A DNA stretch of 64,000 nucleotides, taken from assembly GCF_015291725.1 (NCBI RefSeq), contig NZ_CP030038.1, positions 2,965,001 to 3,029,000 on the forward strand, written 5' to 3'. Under the pieces are notes generated by a model that was not told the DNA's origin, did no database searches, and worked only from the letters and a program-made list of their open reading frames with translations. The translations under genes and the position numbers were made by a program. Below are positions 1 through 9,141 of the stretch, piece by piece (position 1 is the first letter of the stretch; each line of letters begins with the position of its first letter). This DNA comes from Bradyrhizobium sp. CCBAU 51765. GTDB taxonomy: Bacteria; Pseudomonadota; Alphaproteobacteria; Rhizobiales; Xanthobacteraceae.

Positions 1-1
1 C

Positions 2-1456
2 AACGTCACCACCACGGGCATCCAGTCGCTGCGCTCCAACGTCGAGCAGGATCTCGGCAACTCGGCGCGAGCCGCCAACGCGGCGATGCAGCAGATCGCC
101 GACATCAACACCAGGCTCCAGGGCCTGTCGGTCAACGATCCCTCGGCCGCCACGCTGATGGACCAGCGTGACCAGGCCATCAACACGCTGTCGAAATATG
201 TCGACGTCCGTGTCACCACCGACGGTTCGAACCAGACCAACATCTACACCACGACCGGTATTCAGCTCGTCGGCGCCGGGCTGGCCTCGGAATTCTCCTT
301 TGCCTCCGCTGGCGCGCTGTCGGCGACCTCGCTTTACAACATCGACCCGGCCAAGTCCGGCGTCGGCGCGTTCAACATCAAGCTGCCGAACGGCTCCCAG
401 GTCGATGTCGTCGCCAACAACGTCGTTTCGTCCGGCCAGATCGCGGCCGACCTGAAGCTGCGCGACCAGACACTGGTGCAGGCGCAGGACCAGATCGACC
501 AGCTCGCCGCCACGATGGCGAGCGCGCTGTCCGACAAGACCACGGCCGGAAGCACGGTCACCGGCCCGCCGGCCGGGTTCGATCTCGACCTTGCCGGCGC
601 GGCGCCGGGCAACACCGTCAACATCACCTACACGGACACGGCGACGAACACCCAGCGCCAGATCACGCTGGTCAACGTGACCGATCCGGCCGCGCTGCCG
701 CTTCAGAACGCGACGAACGCCAATCCGATGCGGATCGGCGTCAACTTCTCCGGCGGCATGGGAGCGATCGCCTCCGCGCTCAACACCGCGCTGTCGGGCG
801 CGCATCTGTCGTTCTCCGCCGCCCCGGCGCCGGCGACCGCCACGACGCTGCGGGTGACCGACGACAACACCGGCCTCGCCAAGGTGAGCGCGGCGTCGAC
901 CACGAAAACGATCACGTCGCTGACCTCGGGCAATCCGCAGCTGCCGCTGTTCACCGACGGCGGCCAGGCGCTCTACACCGGCGCGATCACGGCGTCCGGC
1001 TCGCAGATGACCGGCTTTGCCGGGCGCATTGCCGTGAACACGCAGCTGGTTTCCGATCCGAGCCGGCTGTCGGTCTACAACACCTCGCCGGTGACACCCG
1101 CGGGCGACACCACGCGTTCGGACTATCTCTATTCGCAGCTCACCAATGCGGTGTTCTCCTATTCGCCGCAGACCGGCCTCGGCTCGGCGAACCAGCCCTT
1201 CACCGGCAGCGTCTCGAACTACCTCCAGCAGTTCCTGAGCGTCCAGGCCAACGCCGCCACCCAGGCGACCCAGCTCCAGCAGGGCCAGAGCGTCGTCGTC
1301 TCGACGCTCCAGGCCAAGTTCGACTCGACCTCCAGCGTCAACCTGGACTCGGAGATGTCGAACCTGATCCAGCTTCAGAATGCCTATGCCGCCAACGCCC
1401 ACGTCATGTCGGTGGTGCAGAGCATGATGAACACGTTGCTCCAGGCTCAAGTGTAA
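2..1456 (+). CDS. flgK: Flagellar hook-associated protein 1 (FlgK), 3' part
   Basis: This is the C-terminal part of FlgK, the first hook-filament junction protein, exported through the flagellar type III system. The frame is open from base 2, so the true start lies before the window. Near the left edge it reads as the coiled D1 region (MDQRDQAINTLSKYVDVRV), a FlgK hallmark. The end (SEMSNLIQLQNAYAANAHVMSVVQSMMNTLL) is the conserved terminal helix of FlgK/flagellin-type proteins. The middle is a variable insert of about 200 residues rich in Thr, Ala and Asn. flgL follows 21 bases later, so the two are probably co-transcribed. No promoter is visible in the window. Confidence 0.93.
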   Translation, partial: NVTTTGIQSLRSNVEQDLGNSARAANAAMQQIADINTRLQGLSVNDPSAATLMDQRDQAINTLSKYVDVRVTTDGSNQTNIYTTTGIQLVGAGLASEFSFASAGALSATSLYNIDPAKSGVGAFNIKLPNGSQVDVVANNVVSSGQIAADLKLRDQTLVQAQDQIDQLAATMASALSDKTTAGSTVTGPPAGFDLDLAGAAPGNTVNITYTDTATNTQRQITLVNVTDPAALPLQNATNANPMRIGVNFSGGMGAIASALNTALSGAHLSFSAAPAPATATTLRVTDDNTGLAKVSAASTTKTITSLTSGNPQLPLFTDGGQALYTGAITASGSQMTGFAGRIAVNTQLVSDPSRLSVYNTSPVTPAGDTTRSDYLYSQLTNAVFSYSPQTGLGSANQPFTGSVSNYLQQFLSVQANAATQATQLQQGQSVVVSTLQAKFDSTSSVNLDSEMSNLIQLQNAYAANAHVMSVVQSMMNTLLQAQV

Positions 1457-1477
1457 CAAGTAACAGGGCTCTGAAAG

Positions 1478-3361
1478 ATGTCGATCAGCAGCATCAACTA
1501 CTCTTCGTCGATTCTCGGCGCACAGATCCGCAACATCAATCAGCAGCTCACCGACCTGTCGACCCAGCTTTCGACCGGCAAGCTGTCGCAGAACTATGCC
1601 GGCATGGGCACCAACGAGGGCTTTGCGATCGCCGGGCGCGCGCAGCTCTCCAATATCGCCGGCTATACCGACACGATCACCAACGTCAACGTCAGCATCA
1701 ACCTCGCCAATACCGCGCTGCAGTCGCTGACGAAGATCCGCAACACGGTGCAGACGGGCTCGGCCAACACCGCGCAGGACCTCAACGTCAACGGTCAGAC
1801 GATCGCGCAGAACACTGCCGCGGCGCAATTCGGCTCGATGGTCGGCGTCCTCAACACGCAGACCGGCAGCCGCTATCTGTTCTCCGGGACGGCCGTCAAC
1901 ACGCAGTCGGTTGCGGATGCCGGCGACATCATCAACGGCACCACGACGCAGGCCGGCTTCAAGACCGTCATGGCGGAGCGCCAGGCCGCCGATCTCGGCG
2001 CCAGCGGCATGGGACGGCTGGTGCAGACGCAGCCGACGCCGAGCTCCGTGCAGGTATCGGAGGACGTCGCCGGGTCGCCGTTCGGGCTCAAGATCAAGGC
2101 GGTGTCCTCGACGCTGACGGGCGCGACCGTTACCGGCCCGAGCGGCTCGCCGGTGTCGTTCTCGGTCGATCTCAACGGCGTCAACCCGAACAACGGCGAC
2201 AAGCTCAGCATTCAGTTCACCCTGCCGGACGGCACCACCGAGCAGATCGACCTGACCGCCTCGACGGCGACGCCGACGCCGCTCGGCAGCTTCGCGATCG
2301 ATGCGAGCACCCCCGTCAATCCGAACAACACTGCGACCAACCTCAATACCGCGCTGAACACCGCGATCACCAAGCTCGCCAACACCTCGCTGGTGGCGGC
2401 ATCCGCGGTCGTCGCCGGCGACAACTTCTTCAACACCGCGAGCTCCGCGATCGGCACGCCGGTCAACAACCAGGCGGCGCCGCCGGCCCCCGTCACCGGC
2501 GCGACGGCGCTGTCAGGCACGAGCCCCTCGGACTCGATCTCGCCGGGCTTCGTCGCCGGCGACACCATCACCGTCAACGGCACCACGCTGACCTTCGTCA
2601 GCTCGGGAGCGACCGGCGACCAGCTCAACGTCACCGACAGCATCCAGACCCTGCTGAGCAAGATCGACCAGATCACGGGGACGTCGAAGCCCTCGACGGT
2701 CCATGGCGGTTCGATCACGATCAACACCGACGACGCGGCGAGCCTCAACATCACGAGCTCGAATACTGGGGCGCTGGGTTCGCTCGGCTTCGGCGCGACG
2801 CCCGTGACCGCCACGCAACCGCCGCTGCGCGTCGGCTCCTCGCCCGCGAGTTCGGCGACGACGCTGGTGAACGGCTCGGCCACCACCGTGAAGTGGTACC
2901 TGGGCAATGACGGGCCGGGGTCGCCGCGCTCCACGGCGACGGCCCGGGTCGACGATGCCGTCACGGTGCAATATGGCGCGCAGGCGAACGAGGACGCGAT
3001 CCGCCGGCAGTTGCAGGCGATCGCGGTGTTCGGGACCTTCTCGACTTCGCCGACCGGCCAGTATTCGGGCGGGCAGGTGTCGGCGCTGAGCCTGCGGGTG
3101 ACGCAGGCGCTGACGCAGCAGCCCGGCCAGCAGCGCATCGAGGACATCCAGACCGACATCGCGATGGCCCAGAACACGATGAAGGACGCGACCACGCGCC
3201 AGACCCAGGCCAAGGCGCAGCTCCAGGGCATCATCGACCAGGCGGAATCGGCCTCGCCGGACCAGGTCGCGAGCGAGATCCTGGCGCTCCAGAACGCGCT
3301 CCAGGCGTCCTACCAGGTGACCTCGAACCTCGCGCAGCTGTCGCTCGTCAAGTTCCTGTAA
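1478..3361 (+). CDS. flgL: Flagellar hook-associated protein 3 (FlgL), enlarged
   Basis: FlgL is the second hook-filament junction protein. The N-terminus (SSINYSSSILGAQIRNINQQ, then LSTQLSTGKLSQ) and the C-terminal helix (ILALQNALQASYQVTSNLAQ) are the paired flagellin-type D0/D1 helices. At 627 residues it is about twice the enterobacterial FlgL; the extra length is a central insert. Residues about 358-440 (GDTITVNGTTLTFV ... LGSLGFGA) resemble the repeated module in the four flagellins downstream. It lies 21 bases after flgK and is the last gene before a CtrA-type box at 3369. The ATG at 1478 is the only start that keeps the conserved N-terminus. Confidence 0.93.
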   Translation: MSISSINYSSSILGAQIRNINQQLTDLSTQLSTGKLSQNYAGMGTNEGFAIAGRAQLSNIAGYTDTITNVNVSINLANTALQSLTKIRNTVQTGSANTAQDLNVNGQTIAQNTAAAQFGSMVGVLNTQTGSRYLFSGTAVNTQSVADAGDIINGTTTQAGFKTVMAERQAADLGASGMGRLVQTQPTPSSVQVSEDVAGSPFGLKIKAVSSTLTGATVTGPSGSPVSFSVDLNGVNPNNGDKLSIQFTLPDGTTEQIDLTASTATPTPLGSFAIDASTPVNPNNTATNLNTALNTAITKLANTSLVAASAVVAGDNFFNTASSAIGTPVNNQAAPPAPVTGATALSGTSPSDSISPGFVAGDTITVNGTTLTFVSSGATGDQLNVTDSIQTLLSKIDQITGTSKPSTVHGGSITINTDDAASLNITSSNTGALGSLGFGATPVTATQPPLRVGSSPASSATTLVNGSATTVKWYLGNDGPGSPRSTATARVDDAVTVQYGAQANEDAIRRQLQAIAVFGTFSTSPTGQYSGGQVSALSLRVTQALTQQPGQQRIEDIQTDIAMAQNTMKDATTRQTQAKAQLQGIIDQAESASPDQVASEILALQNALQASYQVTSNLAQLSLVKFL

Positions 3362-3368
3362 GGGGACG

Positions 3369-3383
3369 TTAAGGCGCCGTTAA
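3369..3383 (+). promoter_or_regulatory. CtrA-type box before the four-enzyme operon
   Basis: The sequence is TTAA-GGCGCCG-TTAA followed by CC, a perfect TTAA-N7-TTAA match to the alphaproteobacterial CtrA consensus. It lies 50 bases before the glycosyltransferase-like start and just after the flgL stop. The TTAACCAT right half is shared with the box before flgB at 42397. Confidence 0.65.
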
Positions 3384-3432
3384 CCATGCCTGTTTACCTC
3401 TTGGTGAGGATTGGAGCGGGGCGGGGCGGTCG

Positions 3433-4218
3433 ATGTCGGACAGGATGCAGCTGGTGGTGGCAACGCCTTGCTTCGGCGGGCAGGTGTCGAGCATCTATGC
3501 GAGCTCGATCTTCGCGCTGCAGCGCGCCGTGCACGGCATGTCCAACCTCGAGCTCAAGGTGCACCTGCGCGACGGCGACGCCCTGATCACCCGCGCGCGG
3601 GCCAATTTGGCCGCGATGTTCCTGGACGATCCCAAGGCGACGCATTTCCTGTTCATCGATGCCGATATCGGGTTCAAGCCGGAGCAGGTGTTCCGGCTGA
3701 TCGAATGCGGCGCGGACGTCGTCGCCGGCTGCTATCCGATCAAGCGGGTCAACTGGGACAAGGCCGCGCGTGCGATCCAGTCCGGTCGGGCCGACGTGCC
3801 GGCCGCCTCGCTCGACTACGTGCTCGAGATCGAGGATCCAGACCGCATCGTCGTGGTCAACGGCTTCACCCGCGTGCGCTACGCCGGCACCGGCTTCCTG
3901 ATGATCCGGCGCCACGTGCTGGAGGCGATGTGCCGCCACCCGGCCTATGCGAACCTGCAATTCTTCCGCGAACATTCGCACGACACGCTGACGGCGAGCC
4001 AGAACCGGTTCGCGCTGTTCGAATGCATGATCGACCCCGCGACCGGCACGTATCTTTCCGAGGATTTCGCCTTCTGCAAGCGCTGGACCGATATCGGCGG
4101 CGAGATCTGGGCCGACATCCAGAGCTCGCTCGACCACGTCGGGCCGTCGGTGTTCCGCGGCGATATCGCCTCGCAATTCGCAGCCGTGCCCGCGGCGGCG
4201 GCCGATGCCGCAGCGTGA
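3433..4218 (+). CDS. GT-A-fold glycosyltransferase-like protein
   Basis: A 261-residue soluble protein with no signal peptide or membrane segment. It carries a GT-A-like layout: an N-terminal beta strand (QLVVATPCFGG), an RARANLAAMFL helix, then HFLFIDADIGF with a DxD motif at Asp76 and Asp78, expected to bind a metal and nucleotide sugar. The downstream ATGFLMIRR-type strand and late Asp/Glu residues fit an Anp1/GT2-like catalytic core. The family resemblance is by eye. It is the first gene of a four-gene operon starting 11 bases before the next gene and lies behind a CtrA-type box. Position next to flgKL and the flagellins suggests flagellin or envelope modification, which is inference. A second ATG at 3445 is possible. 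Confidence 0.7.
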   Translation: MSDRMQLVVATPCFGGQVSSIYASSIFALQRAVHGMSNLELKVHLRDGDALITRARANLAAMFLDDPKATHFLFIDADIGFKPEQVFRLIECGADVVAGCYPIKRVNWDKAARAIQSGRADVPAASLDYVLEIEDPDRIVVVNGFTRVRYAGTGFLMIRRHVLEAMCRHPAYANLQFFREHSHDTLTASQNRFALFECMIDPATGTYLSEDFAFCKRWTDIGGEIWADIQSSLDHVGPSVFRGDIASQFAAVPAAAADAAA

Positions 4219-4228
4219 GGCTGGCGGG

Positions 4229-5863
4229 ATGAGCGGCGGCGCATCCCGTTGGTCAGAACCGGAACACGCGTCCGACAGCGGTTCGCGCTATCGCCTGCGC
4301 GATCTCTTCACGCCGCTCGACACGCTGCTCGTCTCCGGCGGAGATCCGCGGCTCGCGCTCGATCCCGAGGACCGTGTCAACGCCTATGGCTGCGCGGCCT
4401 CGCCGGAGCCGGAGATCTGGAATTTCGCCTCCTCGACCGCATCGACCATCTCGCAGGCGGCCTATGACCGCGCCGCGCTGGCGCGCGAAGAGCTGATGCA
4501 CAAGTGCCTGTTCGACGAGGTGGAAGTCGCTTTCGATGCACGCTGCGAGGACATGCGCGACGAGCTGCGCGGTCATCTCCAGCTCTCGCCGCGCGTCGAC
4601 GTGGTGTTCTCGCCGTCCGGCACGGACTCCCAGCTCCATGCCCTGTTCCTGGCGCGCACGATCCTCGGCGCGCGGCCGGTGACGATCGTGGTCGGCGCCG
4701 ACCAGACCGGAAGCGGGACGATCCATACTGCCCGCGGACACCATTTCAGCTCCATGACAGCGAGCGGCGTTGCGGTTCGCAAGGACGGAGCGGTTGCCGG
4801 GCTCGCCGGCGCCAGCCTTGCGTTGCCACTGCGCGAGGCCGCACCTGGGATCGCGATGCGCGCAGACGCCGATGCCGCGGTGCTGCATGCGGTCGAGGCC
4901 ACGATCGCGCAAGGCGCGCCCGTGCTGCTCCAGATCATGGATTCCTCGAAGCTCGGATGGCGTGCGCCGAGCGCGGCCTGCCTCGACGAGATCGCGCGGC
5001 GCTGGCCGCGCGAGGTCCAAATCATCGTCGATGCCTGCCAGGCCCGGCTCGGCCGCCGCCGGCTGCGCTCTTATCTCGACCGCGGCTATATGGTGCTGAT
5101 CACCGGCTCGAAATTCTTCGGCGGGCCTGCCTTCAGCGGTGCGCTGCTGGTGCCGAAGGGCCTTTCGCGCTCGCTCGACCGGGGTGAGGGGATCGCGCCT
5201 GGTATCTTCGACTACGCTGGCCGTTGCGACTGGCCGGTGGCCTGGACGGCGCTGCGTTCGCGCTTCGAGCGCCGCCCGAATTTCGGTCAATGGCTGCGCT
5301 GGGAGGCTGCGCTGGCCGAGATCGGCAGCTATTACGCCGTGCCCGCGGTTTCCCGCGCCGAGATGCTCGCCGAGCTCGGCGCCGGCATCGACGGCATGAT
5401 CGCGTTGTCGCCGTCGCTTCGCTCTGTTCCAACTCCAACCGCGATCACCACGGCCGACGCGGACGACGAGGAATTCGCGCAAGCCACGATCTTTCCGTTC
5501 ACGCTGCTGCGCGACGGCAAGCCGGTCTCGATCGCCGAGACCTGGGCCGTCCACCGTGCGCTGGCGCGTGACATGAGCGATGAGATCAGCGGCAGCACGG
5601 CGGACCGAGAGGTCGCCGCGCAGCGCTGCCTGGTCGGCCAGCGAGTCCGGATGGAGCAGCAGGACGAGACGCCGCAGGCCGTGCTGCGCCTCTGCGTCGG
5701 CGCACGGCTCGTGACGGAAGCCTGGTCGCCGGATACGGCCAAGGCGCGACGCAATGTGCAGCACGTTCTCGACCGCATCGCCCATGTCCTGGTGAAGATC
5801 GAGCTGCTGCTCGACCGTGGTGCAGCCGCGACCGTGCCGGTCAAGTCCGTATTCGAGGTGTGA
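4229..5863 (+). CDS. Fold-type I PLP-dependent enzyme (aminotransferase-like)
   Basis: I chose ATG 4229 (544 residues) because GAGG sits 8 bases upstream and this start avoids overlap with the previous gene; ATG 4205 is in frame but would overlap it. The protein has the order expected of fold-type I PLP enzymes: a cofactor-phosphate loop (VVFSPSGTDSQLHALFLAR), an Asp in IIVDACQAR (Asp268) that should pair with the pyridine nitrogen, and a Schiff-base lysine in ITGSKFFGGP (Lys295). It is longer than ordinary class V aminotransferases, with about 100 extra N-terminal residues. The substrate cannot be read from sequence. The next gene starts one base after the stop, so the two are translationally linked. 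Confidence 0.72.
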   Translation: MSGGASRWSEPEHASDSGSRYRLRDLFTPLDTLLVSGGDPRLALDPEDRVNAYGCAASPEPEIWNFASSTASTISQAAYDRAALAREELMHKCLFDEVEVAFDARCEDMRDELRGHLQLSPRVDVVFSPSGTDSQLHALFLARTILGARPVTIVVGADQTGSGTIHTARGHHFSSMTASGVAVRKDGAVAGLAGASLALPLREAAPGIAMRADADAAVLHAVEATIAQGAPVLLQIMDSSKLGWRAPSAACLDEIARRWPREVQIIVDACQARLGRRRLRSYLDRGYMVLITGSKFFGGPAFSGALLVPKGLSRSLDRGEGIAPGIFDYAGRCDWPVAWTALRSRFERRPNFGQWLRWEAALAEIGSYYAVPAVSRAEMLAELGAGIDGMIALSPSLRSVPTPTAITTADADDEEFAQATIFPFTLLRDGKPVSIAETWAVHRALARDMSDEISGSTADREVAAQRCLVGQRVRMEQQDETPQAVLRLCVGARLVTEAWSPDTAKARRNVQHVLDRIAHVLVKIELLLDRGAAATVPVKSVFEV

Positions 5864-5864
5864 A

Positions 5865-7118
5865 ATGCAGCATCCAGTTTCCGCGCCGATCGGCTTGACC
5901 GCGGCGAACTATGCCGACCGCATCGGCTTTGCGCAGCTGACGCGCCAGGCTTTCGAAGGCGTCGATCTGCATCCGTTGCGGGACCGGCTCGTGGCGCGGA
6001 TCGCGGCGGGGACCGCGCTGGCGGGCGAAGGGCTGGATCTCTCCTTGATCACCCAGCTTCTGGGCGACAAGGATCAGGGGCTTGCGATCCAGTCCGAAGT
6101 GCTGACCTTCCATCAACTCTTCCGTACGTCCAGCGCGGCTCCGGAGCCCGGCTTGCGCGTGCTCGCGCTTGCGGCCGACATCGACATGGGCGGCAACACG
6201 CCGATCGATTTCCTGCTCGAAGGTTTCGACATCGAGCTGCTGACACTCTATGTGGTCAAGGGCGTCGGCCTGCCGGAAACCTTGCCCGAGCACGACGTCG
6301 CCATCGTGGTCGCGTCCGATTCCGAGGAATGCCGCGAGGCGCTCGCGCTGATCGAAAAGGCCGCGCCGCACTGGCCGCGGCCGCTGCTCAATCCGCCCGA
6401 TCGCATCGGCAATCTCGATCGCGACAAGCTGTATCGGCTGCTGGCTGGTGTGCCGGGTCTGGACATTCCCGCGACCATCCACGCGACGCGTGCGCAATTG
6501 TCCGATCTCGCCCAGGGCCGGATCGCCTGTGAGGACATCGCGGGCGAACTGCACTTTCCGATCATCGCGCGCCCGCGCGGCTCGCATGCCGGCGTCGGGC
6601 TCGCGAAGCTCGACGATGCGGCGGCGCTCACGGCCTATCTCGCCGAACGCAAGGAGCAGGACTTCTTCGTCGCACGCTTCGTCGACTATGTGAGCCCCGA
6701 CGGGCTCTACCGCAAATACCGCCTCGCGATGATCGACGGCAAACCCTACGCCTGCCACATGGCGATCGCCGACCGCTGGGACATCTGGTATCTCAACGCC
6801 TACATGGCGTTCAGCGAGGAGAAGCGGGCCGAAGAAGCTGTCTTCATGCGCGACTTCGACCGCGACTTCGCCGAGCGCCACAGGAGCGCGCTCGACGAGA
6901 TGAGCCGCCGCGTCGGCCTCGATTATTTCATCGTCGATTGCGCCGAGAACGAGAGGCGCGAGCTTCTGGTGTTCGAGGCCGACAACACCGCCGTCGTGCA
7001 CAACATGGATTCGCCAGCCGTGTTTCCTTACAAGCCGCCGCAGATGCGCAAGATCTTTGCCGCGTTCACGGCGATGCTGTCGCGGCATGCAAGGACGGGC
7101 AAGGGGAGCGCAGCATGA
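5865..7118 (+). CDS. ATP-grasp family ligase-like protein
   Basis: A 417-residue protein. The C-terminal half looks like an ATP-grasp fold: a nucleotide-binding strand (FPIIARPRGSHAGVGLAKL), a central KYRLAMIDGKPYACHMA segment like RimK/D-Ala ligase substrate loops, and a terminal metal-binding stretch (LLVFEADNTAVVHN, about residues 367-380). The N-terminal half (LRVLALAADIDMGGNTPIDFLL) resembles the pre-ATP-grasp domain. ATP-grasp enzymes join a carboxylate to an amine or thiol through an acyl phosphate, so an amide-forming step is likely. The start at 5865 has GAGG six bases upstream. Its stop overlaps the start of the decarboxylase gene (ATGA). Confidence 0.72.
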   Translation: MQHPVSAPIGLTAANYADRIGFAQLTRQAFEGVDLHPLRDRLVARIAAGTALAGEGLDLSLITQLLGDKDQGLAIQSEVLTFHQLFRTSSAAPEPGLRVLALAADIDMGGNTPIDFLLEGFDIELLTLYVVKGVGLPETLPEHDVAIVVASDSEECREALALIEKAAPHWPRPLLNPPDRIGNLDRDKLYRLLAGVPGLDIPATIHATRAQLSDLAQGRIACEDIAGELHFPIIARPRGSHAGVGLAKLDDAAALTAYLAERKEQDFFVARFVDYVSPDGLYRKYRLAMIDGKPYACHMAIADRWDIWYLNAYMAFSEEKRAEEAVFMRDFDRDFAERHRSALDEMSRRVGLDYFIVDCAENERRELLVFEADNTAVVHNMDSPAVFPYKPPQMRKIFAAFTAMLSRHARTGKGSAA

Positions 7119-8614
7119 ACGAGATCATCCGCAACGCGCAAAGCGCCGTCACGAGCACCTCGCTCGATCCGCAGGACTGGAGCGAGTTTCGCGCGCTCGC
7201 CCATCGCATGCTGGACGAGACGATCGACGGCATCGCCAACGTTCGGGCGCGGCCCGTCTGGCAGCCGATCCCCGAAGAGGTCCGTGCGGCATTCAGGGCC
7301 GACCTGCCGCGCGAGGCGAGCGATCTCGCCGAGGTCTATCGCGAATTCGCCGAGCATGTCGCGCCCTATGCGACCGGCAACGTCCATCCCGGCTTCATGG
7401 GCTGGGTGCATGGCGGCGGCACCGCGGTCGGCATGCTCGCGGAAATGCTTGCGGCAGGCCTCAACGCCAATCTCGGCGGGCGCGACCACATGCCGATCGA
7501 GGTCGAGCGCCAGATCGTCGACTGGATGCGCCGCCTGTTCGCCTTCCCCGACAGCGCGAGCGGCATCTTCGTCACGGGCACGTCGATGGCCAATCTGATG
7601 GCGGTGCTGGTGGCGCGCACGAGTGCGCTCGGCACGCTGGCGCGGCAGCACGGCATCGGCAATGACGGTGCGCTGCTCACGGCCTACACCTCGCGGGCGG
7701 CGCATGGCTGCGTCTCCAGGGCGATGGATATTGCCGGGCTCGGCACCGATGCGCTGCGCAGGATCGATGTCGATGCCGATCATCGCATCGACGTCGCAGC
7801 GCTGCGCGCGCAGATTGCCGTTGATCGCGAGGTCGGCTTCAAGCCTTTTCTGGTGGTCGCGTCCGCCGGCACGGTCGATATCGGCGCGATCGACGACCTC
7901 GGGGCGATCGCGGAGCTGTGCCGGGAGGAAGGAATCTGGTTTCACGTCGACGGCGCTTTCGGTGCGCTGGCGATCCTGTCGCCCGAGCTTGCGCCGCTGC
8001 TCGGCGGCATCGAGCTCGCGGGTTCGATCGCGCTCGACTTCCACAAATGGGGACAGGTGCCTTACGACGCAGGCTTCCTGCTGGTGCGCGACGGCGAGCG
8101 GCATCGGCAGGCTTTTGCACAGCCGGCGGCCTATCTGCGCCGCGAGGCAAGGGGGCTTGCGGCGGGCGCGATCTGGCCCTGCGATCTCGGCCCCGATCTG
8201 TCGCGTGGCTTCCGTGCGCTGAAGACGTGGTTCACGCTGAAGACGTTCGGCACCGACCGGCTTGGTGCGGCGATCGCGCGAAGCTGTGCGCTGGCGAAAT
8301 ATCTGGAGGCGCGCGTGTTGGCCGAACCTCGGCTGGAATTGCTGGCGCCGGTCAATCTCAACATCGTCTGCTTCCGCTACCGTGCCGATGATGCGGTCAA
8401 TCGCGAGATCGTCGCCGACGTCCAGGAGTCCGGCGTCGCAGCGCCGTCGAGCACGACGCTGGACGGCAGGCTCGCGATCCGCGCCGCGATCGTCAATCAC
8501 CGGACCGAGGAGACGGACATCGATGCGCTGCTCGCGGCCGTGCTGGAGTTCGGTCGAAGGCGGTGCGGCGGCGGACTGATTGAGGTCGAGGCGCCGCCGC
8601 TCGCGGCGCAGTAG
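7115..8614 (+). CDS. Pyridoxal-dependent amino-acid decarboxylase (group II, AADC-like)
   Basis: A 499-residue member of the group II decarboxylases (aromatic amino acid, glutamate, diaminobutyrate). Visible signatures are NVHPGFMGWVHGGG near the substrate entrance, FVTGTSMANLMAVLVAR for cofactor phosphate, WFHVDGAFGA with the pyridine-pairing Asp, and LDFHKWGQVPYDAG with the Schiff-base Lys311. The ATG at 7115 overlaps the preceding stop by four bases and has an AAGGGGAG ribosome site, so it is the last gene of the operon. A stem-loop at 8634 follows. Substrate specificity is not determinable here; other operon members suggest it makes an amine building block, which is inference. Confidence 0.85.
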   Translation: MNEIIRNAQSAVTSTSLDPQDWSEFRALAHRMLDETIDGIANVRARPVWQPIPEEVRAAFRADLPREASDLAEVYREFAEHVAPYATGNVHPGFMGWVHGGGTAVGMLAEMLAAGLNANLGGRDHMPIEVERQIVDWMRRLFAFPDSASGIFVTGTSMANLMAVLVARTSALGTLARQHGIGNDGALLTAYTSRAAHGCVSRAMDIAGLGTDALRRIDVDADHRIDVAALRAQIAVDREVGFKPFLVVASAGTVDIGAIDDLGAIAELCREEGIWFHVDGAFGALAILSPELAPLLGGIELAGSIALDFHKWGQVPYDAGFLLVRDGERHRQAFAQPAAYLRREARGLAAGAIWPCDLGPDLSRGFRALKTWFTLKTFGTDRLGAAIARSCALAKYLEARVLAEPRLELLAPVNLNIVCFRYRADDAVNREIVADVQESGVAAPSSTTLDGRLAIRAAIVNHRTEETDIDALLAAVLEFGRRRCGGGLIEVEAPPLAAQ

Positions 8615-8633
8615 CATCGATGTGTGCCTGAAA

Positions 8634-8672
8634 CGACGACGGCCCCGGAGATGATCCGGGGCCGTTCGTCGT
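8634..8672. terminator. Shared stem-loop terminator between decarboxylase and flbT
   Basis: The arms ACGGCCCCGGA and TCCGGGGCCGT enclose a five-base loop. The position between convergent genes fits a bidirectional terminator. Confidence 0.6.
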
Positions 8673-8700
8673 TCGTGCTTGGGCGCGCGAAATCGTGTGG

Positions 8701-9141
8701 TCAGGCGGCGGAGCTCACGTCGGCCTTGTCCGCTTCGGCCTTGGGATGCGTGGCGGCGTACTGATCCCGCAGCTTCTCTTCATAGGCAATCAGCTTGCGG
8801 GCGTCCTTCAGCGCCCGGTAGAGGTCGCCATTGAGGATGTTGTTGTTGATGCCTTCGATGATCGGCCAGGAGCTCGGCACCGCAGTGACGATGTCGCGCA
8901 CCAGGTTGAAATAGGTGCCGTGCTGGGTCTGCGGATCCGGTGAGATGTACATGAGCTGGACCGCAAGATAGACGAGCTTGGCGGGCGTATTGGCGGTCTC
9001 CGGCGTGAGGATGTCGCGCTCGCGCAGGATCGGCACGTTGTCGCCGTCGATCAGGAGGCGGGCGCGCTGGTCCGTGTTGGTAATCACGCAGTTACCGACG
9101 ATGATGCGTTCGTGCGGTCTGAGCTCGACCTTGAGGGCCAT
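8701..9141 (-). CDS. flbT: Flagellin post-transcriptional regulator FlbT
   Basis: A 146-residue FlbT. In Caulobacter FlbT acts on the flagellin mRNA 5' leader to couple flagellin synthesis to hook completion; in other alphaproteobacteria it can act positively. The start MALKVELRPHERIIVGNCVI and the middle SPDPQTQHGTYFNLVRDIV are family signatures. It is transcribed away from the first flagellin with a 321-base divergent region between them. The C-terminus is a charged helical tail. Its likely RNA targets, the flagellin leaders, lie directly downstream in the window. Confidence 0.93.
   Translation of the reverse strand: MALKVELRPHERIIVGNCVITNTDQRARLLIDGDNVPILRERDILTPETANTPAKLVYLAVQLMYISPDPQTQHGTYFNLVRDIVTAVPSSWPIIEGINNNILNGDLYRALKDARKLIAYEEKLRDQYAATHPKAEADKADVSSAA

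Noticed and set aside
4205..4228. Earlier ATG for the PLP enzyme
   Set aside because: It would overlap the preceding gene and has a poorer ribosome site than ATG 4229.
3433..8614. Pseudaminic or legionaminic acid flagellin glycosylation cluster
   Set aside because: None of the expected sugar dehydratase, aminotransferase or synthase genes is present; the PLP and ATP-grasp proteins do not match those steps.
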